Shown: piece by piece, positions 7,031 to 15,387 of the stretch
Numbering within the stretch: position 1 is the stretch's first letter
Layout: each line of letters starts with the position of its first letter
Source: CAYUAG01 sp046483025
Lineage (GTDB): Bacteria; Zhuqueibacterota; QNDG01; CAYUAG01
Reading direction: 5' to 3'
DNA length: 51,614 nucleotides
Assembly: GCA_046483025.1 (NCBI GenBank)
Contig: JAWODZ010000144.1
Location: forward strand, 1-51,614
Program-made: the position numbers and the translations under genes
The notes under the pieces: generated by a model
What the model was told of the DNA's origin: nothing
What the model saw: only the letters and a program-made list of their open reading frames with translations
The model's database searches: none

Positions 7031-9130
7031 ATGTCATCAAAATACTTAAATCTTGATACATCAGTACAATATATCAAAGGAATCGGTCCTAAGCGGGCTG
7101 AGATTCTGGAAGAAGTTAATATTGAAGATACTGAAGATCTAATTACTTATTTTCCCAGAAAGTATCTGGACCGCAGTAATCTGGTAAAAATAAATTCCCT
7201 AAAAAAAGACCAGCAGGTAACTGTAACAGGAAAAGTCCTTTCCCGGGAAAAAGTAATGGGAAGAAAAAAGCGTTTTATTGTAATGGTCGGAGATGGAACC
7301 GGTATTTTACAATGTGTATGGTTTCAGGGGATTCACTATATTCAGAATGTATTCAAAGTGGGTGAAATTATTGCGTTCAGCGGAAAAGTAACTTATTATC
7401 GGGGTCCGCAGCTGATTCACCCTGAATATGATAAAATTTCTGAACAAGGAGAAACAGATCCTCTTCACACCGGATGTATAGTTCCTCTCTATCCTTCTAC
7501 TGAAAAACTAAGAAGAAAAGGATTTGACAGCCGTGGATTCAGAAGGGTAATACAGCAAGCGATTCAGAATCTGGAGGGAAAAATCAGTGAAACTTTGTCA
7601 CAATCCATAATTAAAAAATATTCATTAATGAGCTATACTGAAGCTATTCACAATATTCATTTTCCTGAGAACTGGCATGAACTTCAAAAAGCAAGAAAAC
7701 GGCTGAAATTCGAAGAACTGTTTTATATCCAGTTATATCTTGCTCTGCAGCGGAAAAAAGTGAGAATTTCAGGGCAGGGCATTGAATTCACCAGAGTAGG
7801 GGAGCTTACCAGTCAATTAGTGGACCGCCTGCCCTTTGAACTGACTGAAGCACAAAAAAGAGTGACGCGTGAAATACGACAGGATATGAAATCCAGAGAA
7901 CAAATGAGCCGTTTACTACAGGGAGATGTGGGATCGGGAAAAACAATTGTTTCTCTGATTGCCATGCTGATAGCGGTGGAAAACGGATATCAGGCTGCTT
8001 TAATGGCACCGACTGAAATACTGGCTGAACAGCATTATATTACTGTTCATTCTCTGTTGGAAAATCTGGGAGTAAAGGTTGAATTATTCAAAGGATCTAA
8101 AAAAAGTTCATTTAAAAAAGATGCTTTAGAGAGACTTTCCCAGGGAGATATCAATATAGCAGTAGGCACTCACGCACTGGTGCAAAAAGGTGTAGAGTTT
8201 GATAACCTTGGATTTGCAGTCATTGATGAACAGCACCGGTTTGGGGTAATGCAAAGAGCGGTATTAGGGAGAAAGGGGAATAATCCGGATGTTCTGGTGA
8301 TGACTGCTACTCCCATTCCACGTACATTAGCGTTGACTCTCTACGGCGATCTGGATATTTCCGTTTTAAATGAAATGCCACAGGGAAGGCTTCCGATAAG
8401 GACAATATGGAGACGTGAGGATAAAAAACCGGTGATTTATGAGTATATACGCGATGAAGTTAAAAAAGGCAAACAGGTATACATTGTGTATCCCTTGGTG
8501 GAAGAATCTAAGAAACTGGATTTGCAGGCAGCAACTAATGGATACTGCGAATTATCTGAGGAAGTTTTTCAGGAGTTTACTGTTGGACTGCTGCACGGCA
8601 GAATGAAGGGGGAGGAAAAAGAAAAAGTAATGCAGGATTTCAAAGCTGGTGACATACAGATACTTGTATCAACCACTGTTATTGAAGTAGGAATAGATGT
8701 AAAAAATGCTACGGTAATGCTGATTGAACATGCTGAACGGTTTGGCCTTACTCAGCTTCATCAATTACGGGGCAGAGTGGGACGCGGAAAACAAAAATCC
8801 ATGTGCATACTTTTAACCTATGGGTATCTCACTGATACAGCCATGAAGAGAATAGATGTTATGACAAAAACAAATGATGGGTTTAAAATTGCTGAAGAGG
8901 ATCTGCAGATTAGAGGACCAGGTGAACTTTTCGGCACCAGACAGCATGGAGCACTGAATCTGAAGATTGCTAATTTGATGACTGATCAGCATCTTCTGGA
9001 ACCGGCCCGTCAGGAAGCATTCGCATTAGTGGAAGAGGATCATACACTCTCCAGACAAGAGAGTACTGTGATCAAGCAAACGTATCAGAAACGATATAAG
9101 GGGAAGTATGATTTGATCAGAGTGGGGTGA
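7031..9130 (+). CDS. recG: ATP-dependent DNA helicase RecG
   Basis: A 699-residue superfamily 2 helicase that remodels stalled forks and Holliday junctions. The N-terminal wedge/OB-fold domain covers about 1-165 and begins with the family phrase Y-I-K-G-I-G-P-K-R-A. Walker A is G-D-V-G-S-G-K-T (about 298-305) and the Walker B box is D-E-Q-H (399-402). Later motifs include T-A-T-P-I-P-R-T and the R-G-R-V-G-R-G motif VI; the TRG segment follows in the C-terminal part. Length and motif order are normal for RecG, and nothing looks broken. It is monocistronic, with a terminator-like hairpin about 107 bases after the stop. Confidence 0.97.
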   Translation: MSSKYLNLDTSVQYIKGIGPKRAEILEEVNIEDTEDLITYFPRKYLDRSNLVKINSLKKDQQVTVTGKVLSREKVMGRKKRFIVMVGDGTGILQCVWFQGIHYIQNVFKVGEIIAFSGKVTYYRGPQLIHPEYDKISEQGETDPLHTGCIVPLYPSTEKLRRKGFDSRGFRRVIQQAIQNLEGKISETLSQSIIKKYSLMSYTEAIHNIHFPENWHELQKARKRLKFEELFYIQLYLALQRKKVRISGQGIEFTRVGELTSQLVDRLPFELTEAQKRVTREIRQDMKSREQMSRLLQGDVGSGKTIVSLIAMLIAVENGYQAALMAPTEILAEQHYITVHSLLENLGVKVELFKGSKKSSFKKDALERLSQGDINIAVGTHALVQKGVEFDNLGFAVIDEQHRFGVMQRAVLGRKGNNPDVLVMTATPIPRTLALTLYGDLDISVLNEMPQGRLPIRTIWRREDKKPVIYEYIRDEVKKGKQVYIVYPLVEESKKLDLQAATNGYCELSEEVFQEFTVGLLHGRMKGEEKEKVMQDFKAGDIQILVSTTVIEVGIDVKNATVMLIEHAERFGLTQLHQLRGRVGRGKQKSMCILLTYGYLTDTAMKRIDVMTKTNDGFKIAEEDLQIRGPGELFGTRQHGALNLKIANLMTDQHLLEPARQEAFALVEEDHTLSRQESTVIKQTYQKRYKGKYDLIRVG

Positions 9131-9236
9131 TTTTTTATTAATGAATAATGAATAATGTATAATGGACATAAAAAGATAAAGCATAAAAGATAAAATAAGG
9201 TAAAAGGAAAAAGTGAAAAATGTTGTTTTATCATTC

Positions 9237-9276
9237 AAAACACCCGGGGTCTTGAGAAACAGACACCCGGGGTTTT
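9237..9276 (+). terminator. Probable Rho-independent terminator after recG
   Basis: AAAACACCCGGGGTCT (9237-9252) pairs with AGACACCCGGGGTTTT (9261-9276) across an 8-base loop. By my hand alignment 13 of 16 positions pair. The right arm ends in a T-run continuing TTTTATTT. The A-run on the left makes it potentially bidirectional. The ACACCCGGGGT words are also direct repeats, so the hairpin is imperfect. Confidence 0.55.
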
Positions 9277-9308
9277 ATTTCTGCCCCTGCGGATACTTAA
9301 TAATGATT

Positions 9309-9518
9309 TACGATTGACGATTTTTGATTTTAGAAATCTAGACACCCCTCTTCCTCGGCTTGAGCCGAGGGTCTCCTCCCTCGATAAACTCGGGACAGGC
9401 TCTCAAGGGGAGAGATACTGTAAAGTCCTCCCTTGAGGGAGGATTCAGGTGGGTGTTTTTTAATCTACTGTGTTCTTTTAACTTATTAAAGATAAACGAT
9501 TAACGGTTTTTGATTTAA
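9309..9518. repeat. Nested-palindrome element flanked by direct repeats
   Basis: The core (about 9341-9456) begins ACACCC and ends GGGTGT. It holds two perfect 8-bp hairpins with 2-base loops: CCTCGGCT-TG-AGCCGAGG (9353-9370) and TCCTCCCT-TG-AGGGAGGA (9426-9443). It is much richer in GC than its surroundings. The core is bracketed by related direct repeats, ACGATTGACGATTTTTGATTT (about 9310-9330) and ACGATTAACGGTTTTTGATTT (about 9496-9516). There is no ORF. The form suggests a small non-autonomous or REP/MITE-like dispersed element, but only one copy is in this window. Confidence 0.6.
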
Positions 9519-9570
9519 AATGTCTTGTGTCTTGTCCTGAAATAGGTTGACAGAAAAAGGAGGTTAATCT

Positions 9571-9945
9571 ATGACAAGACCAGAGAAAGTATACCGTTAC
9601 AGTGAAGCATTTAAGTTAAAAGTAATTTCCGAAATTGAATCTGGAAAGTTTAGTATTGCAAAAGCCCGTAAGATTTATGATATTAAGGGACCGGCTACCG
9701 TTCACCGATGGATAAGAAAGTATGGTAAGAATCATTTATTAAACAAAGTAGTGAGGGTAGAGATGCGAGAGGAAAGAGATAAGCTCAAGGAGTTATCGTC
9801 CGAGAAAAAGCAATTGGAGTCAGCTTTAGCCAAGGCGCATTTAAAGATACTGGCTTTAGAGTCATTAGTTGAGGCAACAGAGGAACATTATCAGATAGAC
9901 TTAAAAAAAACTTTGGTCAGAGAGCGTCCGAAAAACGATCGTTAA
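9571..9945 (+). CDS. IS3-family transposase OrfA
   Basis: A 124-residue DNA-binding subunit of an IS3-type transposase. It has a helix-turn-helix at about 10-55 (Y-S-E-A-F-K-L-K-V-I-S-E-I-E, then A-T-V-H-R-W-I-R-K-Y-G) and a leucine-zipper-like coiled coil at about 70-105. AAAGGAGG precedes ATG 9571. Near its end is an eight-A run (9903-9910), the kind of site where IS3 elements shift frame. The -1 frame continues KNFGQRASEKR and reads to a stop near 9964, while the OrfB remnant lies in the other alternative frame. An indel may therefore have uncoupled the two. With OrfB broken, autonomous transposition is not expected. Confidence 0.8.
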   Translation: MTRPEKVYRYSEAFKLKVISEIESGKFSIAKARKIYDIKGPATVHRWIRKYGKNHLLNKVVRVEMREERDKLKELSSEKKQLESALAKAHLKILALESLVEATEEHYQIDLKKTLVRERPKNDR

Positions 9946-9961
9946 AGGACAAGAGATCGGC

Positions 9962-10180
9962 ATGAGACATTCTGTTAGTAGAATTTGTAATTTTTTTGGC
10001 TATAGTCGACAGGCCTATTATCATTCAGATCGTGGGATACAGTATTGCAGTAGAGGATATGTGAATATGTTAAAAGAGAAGGCAGTGAGTATCAGCATGA
10101 CGGAGGAAAATCACTGTTATGAGAATTGTTTGGCAGAACGGGTGAATGGCATATTAAAGGATGAATTTATGCTGGGAGAA
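9962..10180 (+). pseudogene. IS3-family transposase OrfB, internally deleted remnant
   Basis: The translation starts with an OrfB N-terminus (M-R-H-S-V-S-R-I-C-N-F-F-G-Y-S-R-Q-A-Y-Y) and jumps at about 10021 to H-S-D-R-G-I-Q-Y-C-S. In intact IS3 OrfB that motif lies well over 100 residues further on and contains the second catalytic Asp. The catalytic Glu region is kept (C-Y-E-N-C-L-A-E-R-V-N-G-I-L-K-D-E-F). The deletion therefore removed the first catalytic Asp while preserving the frame. The C-terminal segment is replaced by sequence of the neighbouring gene. The protein cannot be catalytically active. Confidence 0.8.
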
Positions 10181-11010
10181 AGACTTCCTTCTTTATCTTT
10201 AAATTCCTTACTTATCTCTTCTAACGGCATACCGGAATCAATCAAACGCTTCACCTTTTCCTGATACCCTTTAATATTTTTAATCTGTTCTTTGATTCCT
10301 TTACGGTCTGTTATGTTGCTGTGTCCACTACAGAACTGCTGAGCATCAAGAGTATCCAGCATTCTGGTCAGGGTTTCCACATGTTTGAATGAGTTGCCTC
10401 CTTTGTAGGTATGAATAAGCTGAGGCCGGTTTAAAAATATTTGATCTCCCAGGAAAGCGGTTTTTTCTTCCGGGAAGTAAACAACTATATCACCGGTAGT
10501 ATGACCAATACCAAAATACCATAGTTCAGTTTTTTTTGAACCAAGGTATATGTTCAGTTTTTCTTTAAAAGTAAGCGAAGGAATAAAAGGTGCCAGTTCC
10601 GGTTTATTCCAGCGGGAGGGTGAACCATCTCTGGTTTTATGGAAAAATTCTTTCCGGCAGTTTTCATGGGCAATGATAGTAACAGAAGCAGGAAAATACT
10701 GATTTCCATTTACATGATCTCCGTCACTGTGGGTATTAATTAGATATTTAATTGGCTTATCAGTTATTTCCCTCAGTTCGCGGAAAGTTTGATCAACGGA
10801 TTCTTCTGTCATCTTGGCATCAATTATGAGAACTCCGTTATCTCCAATGTAGGCTCCGCTGCGGGCACCTCGACCTCCGGTTATTTCATAAAGATGTTCA
10901 GAAATTTTATTAAATTTAACAGGTTCTACATTCCTGTCCTGAGCAGTTAATGATGCGAATGAGAAAAGAATCAAGATTATAATTAAATTGTGAGAAATTT
11001 GTTTTTTCAT
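10117..11010 (-). CDS. Secreted metallo-beta-lactamase-fold hydrolase, C-terminus replaced by IS sequence
   Basis: A 297-residue protein with a signal peptide (residues 1-24, ending S-L-T-A-Q) and ATG 11010 after AAGGAGG. The metallo-beta-lactamase fold is shown by T-H94-S-D-G-D98-H99, I-G-H170, L-G-D189-Q and S-G-H230. The usual second histidine of HxHxDH is Asp96 here, so the metal site is a variant. The last 20 or so residues (about 276-297) are read from the antisense of the adjacent OrfB remnant, so the native C-terminus appears lost. The likely role is hydrolysis of an unidentified ester, amide or thioester in the periplasm. It is the downstream partner of the GH127 gene (174-base gap), and its leader and an internal segment reappear in that gene. 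Confidence 0.8.
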   Translation of the reverse strand: MKKQISHNLIIILILFSFASLTAQDRNVEPVKFNKISEHLYEITGGRGARSGAYIGDNGVLIIDAKMTEESVDQTFRELREITDKPIKYLINTHSDGDHVNGNQYFPASVTIIAHENCRKEFFHKTRDGSPSRWNKPELAPFIPSLTFKEKLNIYLGSKKTELWYFGIGHTTGDIVVYFPEEKTAFLGDQIFLNRPQLIHTYKGGNSFKHVETLTRMLDTLDAQQFCSGHSNITDRKGIKEQIKNIKGYQEKVKRLIDSGMPLEEISKEFKDKEGSLSPSINSSFNMPFTRSAKQFS

Positions 11011-11184
11011 TTTTTCCTCCTTAGCTTATTATAAGTAATGCTACATATAGTAATGAGTTGATTTCATATTTTAATTCATCGGATTAATTTTTGTTTTGAG
11101 ACAGACCTGAAACCGAATACTGCAATTGAGATGAATTCTACTGGCAGGGATCTGTCGATCTGCATTAGAAAAGTATAACAAATT

Positions 11185-13692
11185 TCACCTTACAACCCAT
11201 TCAATAATTCCACACTCGTACCAGGTAAGATTTTCTGGCAAATAATTACCATCGGGTGGACCCAGTTCGCCTTTTTTATAGTGCAGTCCCTTAAGTTTGA
11301 TATTCATTCTTAAGGCTGATGCTGTTACAGGTTTAAAAGTAACTGTATTAAAGCAATCCTTTATCACAGTATAATCAGATTTAATTTCAACCGGCAGCCA
11401 GCTGTCACCTGAACGGTATTCAAGATTCCATGTTACCGGCATACTGCAATACTGCTTATCATCCTTCCAAAATACCCCGACTTCGCATATTTCATATTCC
11501 TGGTCAAAATTATATTGTACCCATGCTTCATCACCTGATTGAGGATGCAGTCTCAGGTAAGTAGAAGATCCATCAAATGAGTTTACCGGCTGCACCTGAT
11601 CATATAAGGCTTCAAATCCAACATCACCGGCTTGTGAGCTGGGATAGAAGCGTTGTGCAACACTTGGTACATCACCTCCGGGGTAATTATCTTTAATTGT
11701 TCCCTTGCCATATGATGAACTGACTGTTGATTTTGAAGCTATCGAGGGAACAGGAGGCAGAATGGTCCTGGATTTGTCAGCTGCCAGCCATACACTCATT
11801 TCAGCAGGTTCCCGGTTTGCCCATGAGTAGTAGGGTATGGCTACCAGTGTATGTTTTTTTTCTTCAATACTAACTTTATCCTTTCCACGGTTCAGTGATT
11901 TTATATTACCAGTAACATATACCACTCCATTTAGCAATTCTTTACTATAAACAGCGTTGAATTTTGCATCAGGGGGAATATAAAGATTAAATACCTTAGC
12001 TTTATTATCAACTCCTTCAACACAGTATACCAGCGGACCGCGTTGAAGTGCTATCATGTCAGTATTATCAGCAACCAGTGAATTTGAAAGAACTTTACGT
12101 ACAGGCATATCCATTTCAATTTCAATGACATCAGTTTTCTGCCATTGTCTTGTAATTACAGCATATCCTTTTTTCTTCTCACAGGAAACCAGTTTACCAT
12201 TTAATTTAATAGTAAATGGAATATCAATTTCAGTGGAATAATTGTACAGATCCCCGGGCATCGGTTGATTTTTTGTCCATCCGGGGGTACGAATATGCAA
12301 AGAAAACTGAACATCCTCTTCAGTAATAATGTCCAGTGTAATCTTGCCCTGCCAGGGATATGCTGTTTTCTGGCTAAGCTGTACTAATCTGCCATTAATA
12401 CTGGTCTTGATTACACTACCAATAAAAAGGTTAACATATAAATCGTCATCACTTTTTGCATAAATATATTTACCTAGTGATGCAATAAGTCTTGCCAGAT
12501 TCGGGGGACAACAATTTGGTCCGTACCATGAATGACGTTCGAATTGACCAAGTGATTTCAGAGGATTCTGGTAAAAGTATTCCCGACCATCAAGAGATAC
12601 TCCTGAAAGTACGGCATTGTACAGAATTTTTTCCATCATATCAATATATTTAGCTTCGCGATGCAGCTCAAACATGCGGTAGTTCCAGAATACATTACCT
12701 ACAGCTGCACAGGTTTCATTCCAGCAGTTGAGATTGGGTAATTCATAATCTTCACCAAATGATTCATGATCACGGTAAGTACCTACATGACCAACCAGGT
12801 AGGTCTTTTTATAAACCGCATTATTCCATATCCTATCGACAGTTTTACTATAATCCGCATCTCCGGTCAAGGTTGACAGGTGAGCGAGAGGTGTATACAG
12901 GTACATCGCTCTAACAGTATGTCCCACTGCTTCTTTCTGGTCAATAACCGGCTTATGATCCTGGGCATATTCACCGTACAGTTTGCGCCCATTATGTGAA
13001 TGCCCCCGCTCATTAATAAAGAATTTTGCCAGGTCAAGGTAATTTTGATCTTTTGTCAGCTCGTACATACGCAGCAGGGCAATTTTCACTTCTTCATGCT
13101 GAGAGATTTCCTGTCTTTTTTTATGACCGAAATGAGAATATATATCATCAGCCACCTGTCTGGCAGCATTTAATATTTTCTTTCTGCCAGTTGCATTAAA
13201 ATAAGCTATCGAGGCCTCAATAAAATGCCCGGCACCGTAGAGATCACCGTTAAGCATTCTATTCCATTCCCTAACCTGACCGGCGGGAATATAGTATTCA
13301 ATAAGCCTGTTAAAGCTGGAATCAAGTCTGCTTTGCAGTTCAGGATCGGGATTCTTATGAAGAATATATGCGCCTGCTTCCAGAAGTTTTGCATTCGGTC
13401 TACTGTTTTTTTTCTCATACCTATTGAGCATATTAATGAAAGATACCAGATGATTGTTTTTGATGCGTGGATTCCAAAAGTTATCCGAAACTTTTATATC
13501 CGAAAGGTTAATATAATCTAGATTTTTTGTTTTTCTGTTCATAACTTCAACTGGTTTGTTAGAGTTGTATCCTTTGTATGTGTGAATTTTATTAAAACTG
13601 GCAGGTTGCGCACTTCGCTCCTGAGCGGGTGATGATATATAAAATACAATTACCAGAAAAATAATTAGATTATATATAAAGTTTTTTTTCAT
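11185..13692 (-). CDS. Secreted GH127 family beta-L-arabinofuranosidase-like glycosidase
   Basis: An 835-residue enzyme with a signal peptide (1-23). The GH127 (DUF1680) catalytic domain runs from about 60 to 640. The zinc/nucleophile residues of the family are all in place: Glu326-T-Cys328 (N-E-T-C) and Cys394-Cys395 in P-N-C-C-P-P-N, Cys394 corresponding to the catalytic cysteine of HypBA1. A C-terminal discoidin-like carbohydrate-binding module occupies about 690-835. Residues 1-53 are not GH127 sequence: 1-36 match the leader of the adjacent metallo-beta-lactamase protein without gaps, and 37-53 (H-T-Y-K-G-Y-N-S) match its residues 200-216. The enzyme probably releases L-arabinofuranose or a related sugar from plant-type glycans in the periplasm or outside. 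The start at 13692 follows AAGGAGAC. Confidence 0.88.
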   Translation of the reverse strand: MKKNFIYNLIIFLVIVFYISSPAQERSAQPASFNKIHTYKGYNSNKPVEVMNRKTKNLDYINLSDIKVSDNFWNPRIKNNHLVSFINMLNRYEKKNSRPNAKLLEAGAYILHKNPDPELQSRLDSSFNRLIEYYIPAGQVREWNRMLNGDLYGAGHFIEASIAYFNATGRKKILNAARQVADDIYSHFGHKKRQEISQHEEVKIALLRMYELTKDQNYLDLAKFFINERGHSHNGRKLYGEYAQDHKPVIDQKEAVGHTVRAMYLYTPLAHLSTLTGDADYSKTVDRIWNNAVYKKTYLVGHVGTYRDHESFGEDYELPNLNCWNETCAAVGNVFWNYRMFELHREAKYIDMMEKILYNAVLSGVSLDGREYFYQNPLKSLGQFERHSWYGPNCCPPNLARLIASLGKYIYAKSDDDLYVNLFIGSVIKTSINGRLVQLSQKTAYPWQGKITLDIITEEDVQFSLHIRTPGWTKNQPMPGDLYNYSTEIDIPFTIKLNGKLVSCEKKKGYAVITRQWQKTDVIEIEMDMPVRKVLSNSLVADNTDMIALQRGPLVYCVEGVDNKAKVFNLYIPPDAKFNAVYSKELLNGVVYVTGNIKSLNRGKDKVSIEEKKHTLVAIPYYSWANREPAEMSVWLAADKSRTILPPVPSIASKSTVSSSYGKGTIKDNYPGGDVPSVAQRFYPSSQAGDVGFEALYDQVQPVNSFDGSSTYLRLHPQSGDEAWVQYNFDQEYEICEVGVFWKDDKQYCSMPVTWNLEYRSGDSWLPVEIKSDYTVIKDCFNTVTFKPVTASALRMNIKLKGLHYKKGELGPPDGNYLPENLTWYECGIIEWVVR

Positions 13693-13854
13693 TTCATGTC
13701 TCCTTATATTTATGGTGATAAAATTGTGCTATTTATTTCATAATGTTTTCTTTTTGATTATGTTGATTATGATTATGATATTGATACTGATTCCGAATTT
13801 CGATAGTTATAAAAAAACTTTCAACATAATTTTGATCATGCCATATATCAATAA

Positions 13855-14730
13855 TCATTTACTTTTATCAATAGAAGCATATTGATTAATAATGTATTCT
13901 GCCATAACTTTTATGGGATCAAAACCCAGCATTTCTACATTATCTTCTGAAAAATTTGAGGTTGCATTGACGTCAATAATATGAAATTGATCATTATCAG
14001 TCTCTATTATATCCAGGCTTCCCATATCAATATGAAGTGTTGCCAGAGCCTTGAAAGAAGACTTAATAATTTTATCCGGGCAGTCCGGGTAGTCTTTAAA
14101 AACAGATCCTGCATGATAGCCGGATAAACCATTTGAACCCAGATATCGTTTATTTATAGTCATAATATCTTTACCTACAATTTCAATTCTTGTGGTGAAA
14201 TTTTTTACTGGTTTGATATACTCCTGGATTATATAGGGTTGCTCAGGAATGTTTTGCAGTGTTTCTTTCAGGTCTTGCTGATTGTTTAGTATATAAGTAT
14301 TATAACAACGGCCACAGCAATCCGGTTTTAAGACATTAGGGTAGGGAAGGTCCTTTAAATGAAGCTGATCAGTAGAGGAAAAATAAGCAAGACTTTTTGG
14401 AACAGGTATAGTTTTTTTACTCAAGGCCTGCATGCTACATATTTTACTGCAGTCATATGCATATGCTGCAAAAGGATTTATCATAGGGATTTGTTGATCA
14501 TCAATGACTTTCAGAACATTCCTGGCAATACTGAATGAATTTTTAAATCCCCGTAAAGGAGCACTGGGGAAGAGCCGATTTACAATGAGTCTGTGTTGAA
14601 GAATACGTTGAAAAGATACCGATCCAGTTTCCAGATTTATTAACTCTGTCTTTATATCAGAGCCGTTGATTAAATCACAAAGATGCTGGTTTGACCATTC
14701 AACTGATTCGTACAAAATACCTATAGACAT
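13855..14730 (-). CDS. RimK/LysX-like ATP-grasp ligase
   Basis: A 291-residue cytoplasmic protein with ATP-grasp architecture. A pre-ATP-grasp domain covers about 1-100. The nucleotide-binding lysine strand is P-Y-P-N-V-L-K-P-D, followed by Q-E-Y-I-K-P for the adenine hinge. The C-terminal metal site is I-I-D-V-N-A-T-S-N-F. The D-V-N-A signature and overall size fit RimK-type enzymes that add an amino acid to an alpha-carboxyl or carrier protein; the substrates cannot be told. A C-C-G-R-C cluster follows the lysine strand where a glycine-rich loop is usual. ATG 14730 follows GGGGA. The upstream gene ends 76 bases before it on the same strand, so they probably form an operon. Confidence 0.8.
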   Translation of the reverse strand: MSIGILYESVEWSNQHLCDLINGSDIKTELINLETGSVSFQRILQHRLIVNRLFPSAPLRGFKNSFSIARNVLKVIDDQQIPMINPFAAYAYDCSKICSMQALSKKTIPVPKSLAYFSSTDQLHLKDLPYPNVLKPDCCGRCYNTYILNNQQDLKETLQNIPEQPYIIQEYIKPVKNFTTRIEIVGKDIMTINKRYLGSNGLSGYHAGSVFKDYPDCPDKIIKSSFKALATLHIDMGSLDIIETDNDQFHIIDVNATSNFSEDNVEMLGFDPIKVMAEYIINQYASIDKSK

Positions 14731-14806
14731 TACTATTCCCCATACCTGATGTAGTGAAAAAAATATTTACATATTTACTGATTGATAACTTGATCAGGCT
14801 AGTATA

Positions 14807-15337
14807 TCAAAAATGCTTAACTTGAAATCCTTCTACACAATCACTGTGTTTTCCATCCCGACGGGAACTTACATTATAAAAATTTATAATCAATCCGGGA
14901 AAGATATCTTCAAAAATACCTGTCAATCCCCCTACAAAAGAACGGCAGTAAATATTACAGATATCATCGTGGCATTGTAAGGCATTTTTTTCCGCTTCTT
15001 CAGTGATACAGAAGACTTCAGCAGCGGTTTTCAGATAAACAGTATTATTCTCAGACCATATTTCGGGCATATTCCCACCTCGCTGTTTGAAATAACTGAT
15101 GAGAAATTTTTTTACCCCGCAAACAGGATCTTTCCAGAATTTGGGTTTTGAAAATTTTTTATTGCTTAATAAAGTATTTAATAGTTCATAGCCTTTCTGA
15201 TATCCAATGGAAAATTGGTATTTTTGAATTGTACGAAATGCAGGCTCCCCGAATTCATCAAAAAAATATTTTATAATATTAATTTCTTTCTCTCTTGCTT
15301 TAATACTCAGGTTGTCCAACCCCTTTCTTTCTGCCAT
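14807..15337 (-). CDS. Cysteine-rich protein resembling ATC-hydrolase-type proteins (uncertain)
   Basis: A 176-residue soluble protein. The C-terminal half contains a conserved-looking pattern, L-Q-C-H-D-D-I-C-N-I-Y-C-R-S-F-V-G-G, then H-S-D-C-V-E-G-F. This recalls the L-2-amino-thiazoline-4-carboxylate hydrolase-like family (PF14196) or other V4R/heme-binding-like small domains. I cannot choose between them from sequence alone. No signal peptide or membrane segment is visible. It is the first gene of a probable two-gene unit with the ATP-grasp enzyme and has a good promoter (15388-15416). It is divergent from the Bat operon. The clustered cysteines suggest metal or thiol chemistry. Confidence 0.45.
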   Translation of the reverse strand: MAERKGLDNLSIKAREKEINIIKYFFDEFGEPAFRTIQKYQFSIGYQKGYELLNTLLSNKKFSKPKFWKDPVCGVKKFLISYFKQRGGNMPEIWSENNTVYLKTAAEVFCITEEAEKNALQCHDDICNIYCRSFVGGLTGIFEDIFPGLIINFYNVSSRRDGKHSDCVEGFQVKHF

Positions 15338-15387
15338 GAATATACCCCTATAGAATAATTTTAATATGAAATTTATACACTTAAATT

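Larger units (their letters stand above)
9533..10190 (+). mobile_element. Decayed IS3-family insertion sequence
   Basis: The left end is probably TGTCCTGAAATAGGTTGACA (9533-9552), a form common at IS3-type termini, with the first transposase ORF starting 38 bases in. OrfA is complete. OrfB has lost most of its catalytic core and its C-terminus. No right inverted repeat is visible. Similarity to transposase stops near 10175-10190, where the 3' end of the oppositely oriented metallo-beta-lactamase gene begins. The exact right boundary and target duplication cannot be fixed from the sequence alone. Confidence 0.7.

Noticed and set aside
9237..9276. Two ACACCCGGGGT copies as a possible CRISPR-like repeat
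   Set aside because: Only two copies, 11 bases long, and better explained as arms of a terminator hairpin.
9533..10190. An intact, active insertion sequence
   Set aside because: OrfB lacks its first catalytic Asp and C-terminus, and no right inverted repeat is found.
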